From contig JAJFMG010000045.1 in assembly GCA_021772295.1 (NCBI GenBank), positions 1 through 6,719 on the forward strand: 6,719 nt of DNA, written 5' to 3'. Positions within the stretch are counted from its first letter, which is position 1. Each line of letters starts with the position of its first letter. The notes beneath the pieces were generated by a model. It saw only the letters and a list, made by a program, of their open reading frames with translations. It had not been told where the DNA came from and searched no databases. The position numbers were made by a program, and so were the translations under genes. This stretch comes from Chlamydiota bacterium. GTDB taxonomy: Bacteria > Chlamydiota > Chlamydiia > Chlamydiales > Simkaniaceae. This document shows, piece after piece, positions 5,654 through 6,719 of the stretch.

Positions 5654-6314
5654 GAGTTTCTACAAGTAATTTGGCAAGTAACAAGTCTTGTTGATTTGTG
5701 ATTTTGATATTGGAGCTCGATCCTATCACAAGTTTTACAGGTTTTTGCAAAATTTCAGCAAATGAGACATCATCGGTTACTGTAATGTTTTGCACTTCGG
5801 CAAGCTTGATACCCTCTAGCAAGACTTTTTTTGAGATAAGTTGGGGTGTTTGAATCTCATAAAGATAATCTCTTTCCAATGTTGAATTGACATAGTTATT
5901 TTGCAGCGCAGACTTGATTGTGGAAGTAGCTTTTATAGCAAGAGTGCAAGCATCATGTTTTAGGCCTTCATATAGAAGAGAAAACAGGTCCCTTTTTTGA
6001 ATAAGAGGTCTTGCCGCGTCGTGGATAAGGACATAATCAATATTTTTTGAAAGGAATTTAGATCCATTTTTAACTGAATCTTGTCGGCGAATTCCAGGTA
6101 GTGCAAATTTCACACTTTTTTGACTTTCAAATATTGATTGGTACTTTTTTTCACATACAACGACAACTTCTTCAATGCTAGGTAGACTGCAAAACAGGGA
6201 AAAACTATGTAGAGCAATACGCTTGCCACAAAGCGGATGATATTGCTTAGGCAGACTGCTGCTAAACCTGGATCCTTTGCCACCAGAGAGTAAGATAACG
6301 GCTATTTTTTTCAT
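5646..6314 (-). CDS. ispD: 2-C-methyl-D-erythritol 4-phosphate cytidylyltransferase
   Basis: IspD joins CTP and MEP to CDP-ME, the third step of the non-mevalonate isoprenoid pathway in the cytoplasm. From the ATG at 6314-6312 the product has 222 residues. It opens with MKKIAVILLSGGKGSRF, matching where the family normally starts, with R16 and K23 (LPKQY) at the catalytic positions. Further motifs are GIRRQDSV (74-81), HDAARP (98-103), R148 before the TPQ segment (156-158), VTDDVSF (179-185) and NIKIT with K204. The frame stays open upstream to a TTG at 6350 (12 extra residues), but that codon also lacks a Shine-Dalgarno sequence and the extension does not fit the family. Neither start has a ribosome binding site, so the message may be leaderless. 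truA follows with an 8-base overlap. A terminator separates ispD from the SWIB gene. Confidence 0.95.
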   Translation of the reverse strand: MKKIAVILLSGGKGSRFSSSLPKQYHPLCGKRIALHSFSLFCSLPSIEEVVVVCEKKYQSIFESQKSVKFALPGIRRQDSVKNGSKFLSKNIDYVLIHDAARPLIQKRDLFSLLYEGLKHDACTLAIKATSTIKSALQNNYVNSTLERDYLYEIQTPQLISKKVLLEGIKLAEVQNITVTDDVSFAEILQKPVKLVIGSSSNIKITNQQDLLLAKLLVETHA

Positions 6315-6321
6315 GTCGAAG

Positions 6322-6350
6322 AGTGTATATGATTTAGAAAAAATGAGCAA
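6322..6350 (-). promoter_or_regulatory. Candidate promoter for ispD-truA-tRNA-HAD
   Basis: On the minus strand TTGCTC (6350-6345) and TACACT (6327-6322) are separated by 17 bases. They match the -35 and -10 consensus only partly (an overlapping TATACA at 6329-6324 would give a 15-bp spacer). The -10 ends 7 bases before the ispD ATG, so the transcript would begin at or next to the start codon. A promoter is needed here because a strong terminator lies just upstream. Confidence 0.35.
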
Positions 6351-6360
6351 ATAAATGTGA

Positions 6361-6395
6361 ATAAAAAAGCGTTATAAAATAGAGTTTATAACGCT
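6361..6395 (-). terminator. Strong rho-independent terminator of the SWIB gene
   Basis: AGCGTTATAAA and TTTATAACGCT (plus-strand positions 6368-6378 and 6385-6395) form a perfect 11-bp stem with a 6-nt loop. Read on the minus strand, the stem is followed by TTTTTTAT (6368-6361, the first T shared with the stem). It begins about 20 bases after the SWIB stop codon and should end that transcript before ispD. No comparable T tract lies on the plus-strand side, so it works in one direction. Confidence 0.88.
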
Positions 6396-6415
6396 GTAGA
6401 AAAGAAAGTAATCTA

Positions 6416-6679
6416 TTAAGAAAGGTGGTTGTTAATAAGCTTTGTCATTTCAAACATATTTACTTTTTTCTTTTTTGGACCGAAAACTTTAGCAAGTTTT
6501 TCATCGGCAATGATATCTCTCATGTTTTCAGGATCTTGCCTTTTGTGTTTTTTGATATATACCCAGATTTTTTTAGTTACTTCTGTTCTTGGCATAGGAC
6601 CTTTTCCGACTACTTCTGCAAGTTCGGGGCTGATTTTCATGGGCTGCATAAATTTTGAATTAGATTTCACTTTCGCCAT
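6416..6679 (-). CDS. SWIB-domain (SWIB/MDM2 fold) protein
   Basis: The 87-residue protein is almost entirely one SWIB domain: FMQPMKISPEL (10-20), VVGKGPMPRTEVTKKIWVYIK (24-43 region), QDPENMRDIIADEKLAKVFG (48-67) and VNMFEMTKLINNHL (73-86). The family is typical of eukaryotic chromatin-remodelling complexes and of chlamydiae, where it occurs both alone and fused to topoisomerase I; its bacterial role is unproven, with chromatin or DNA-associated functions proposed. The protein is basic at both ends and has a run of four Lys in GPKKKKV (67-73). The start is clear: AAGGAG (6694-6689) is 9 bases before the ATG. A strong terminator follows the stop, so it is probably transcribed on its own; the promoter lies at or beyond the right edge. 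Confidence 0.93.
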   Translation of the reverse strand: MAKVKSNSKFMQPMKISPELAEVVGKGPMPRTEVTKKIWVYIKKHKRQDPENMRDIIADEKLAKVFGPKKKKVNMFEMTKLINNHLS

Positions 6680-6719
6680 AGAGTTTCACTCCTTATATGA
6701 TTTCAACTTAAAGAGGTTA

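Noticed and set aside
6425..6658. Plus-strand open frame opposite the SWIB gene, rich in Phe and Tyr
   Set aside because: The aromatic composition is the antisense of the lysine codons of SWIB; the SWIB frame has a clear ribosome binding site and family match.
1..6719. CRISPR arrays, insertion sequences, integrase attachment sites, toxin-antitoxin pairs or phage genes
   Set aside because: No direct repeat arrays, terminal inverted repeats, transposase motifs or related protein motifs were seen. The tRNA gene shows no flanking duplicate of its 3' end.

Overview
The window is an AT-rich bacterial segment that most likely comes from a member of the Chlamydiota, probably an environmental (Parachlamydiales/Simkania/Rhabdochlamydia-type) lineage rather than Chlamydia itself. 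The main reasons are a free-standing 87-residue SWIB-domain protein, a eukaryote-like domain typical of chlamydiae, and the gene order SWIB - ispD - truA - HAD phosphatase - (hypothetical) - sigma-54 activator. From memory this order resembles the C. trachomatis CT460-CT468 neighbourhood. No database search was possible, so the lineage is an inference. No mobile element, CRISPR array or obvious island was seen.

Layout. Positions 1-293 (+) hold the 3' end of an unrecognised, probably all-helical protein cut by the window edge. A possible weak terminator follows, then a two-gene plus-strand unit: a GYF_2-RDD membrane protein (419-1168) whose stop overlaps the GTG start of a complete glyoxalase II, gloB (1161-1928). 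gloB runs tail-to-tail into a sigma-54-dependent AAA+ regulator of AtoC/CtcC type (minus, 1925-3166); the two stop codons overlap within a small hairpin. Divergent from the regulator is a lipoprotein with an M15-like (D-Ala-D-Ala peptidase/DUF882-like) zinc-peptidase signature (plus, stop at 4081), probably started from a TTG at 3257. Its 3' end overlaps, tail-to-tail, a HAD phosphatase. The rest lies on the minus strand: SWIB (6679-6416), a strong intrinsic terminator (6395-6361), ispD, truA (8-nt overlap with ispD), a tRNA-Leu(CAA), then the HAD phosphatase. ispD through HAD looks like one transcription unit with a tRNA inside it. There is no gene-free stretch longer than about 125 bases.

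Functions. ispD (MEP isoprenoid pathway), truA (pseudouridine 38-40 in tRNA) and tRNA-Leu are housekeeping; tRNA-Leu(CAA) carries U39 and is therefore a potential TruA substrate. gloB detoxifies S-lactoylglutathione. The M15-like lipoprotein may act on cell-wall peptides. The sigma-54 activator keeps its ATPase and Fis-type DNA-binding domains, but its receiver domain has lost the acidic pocket and the switch lysine, and no kinase gene lies beside it.

Most worth a second look: the degenerate receiver, the divergent M15-like lipoprotein with its non-ATG start and self-complementary leader, the SV40-NLS-like basic patch in SWIB, and the possibly leaderless ispD start.
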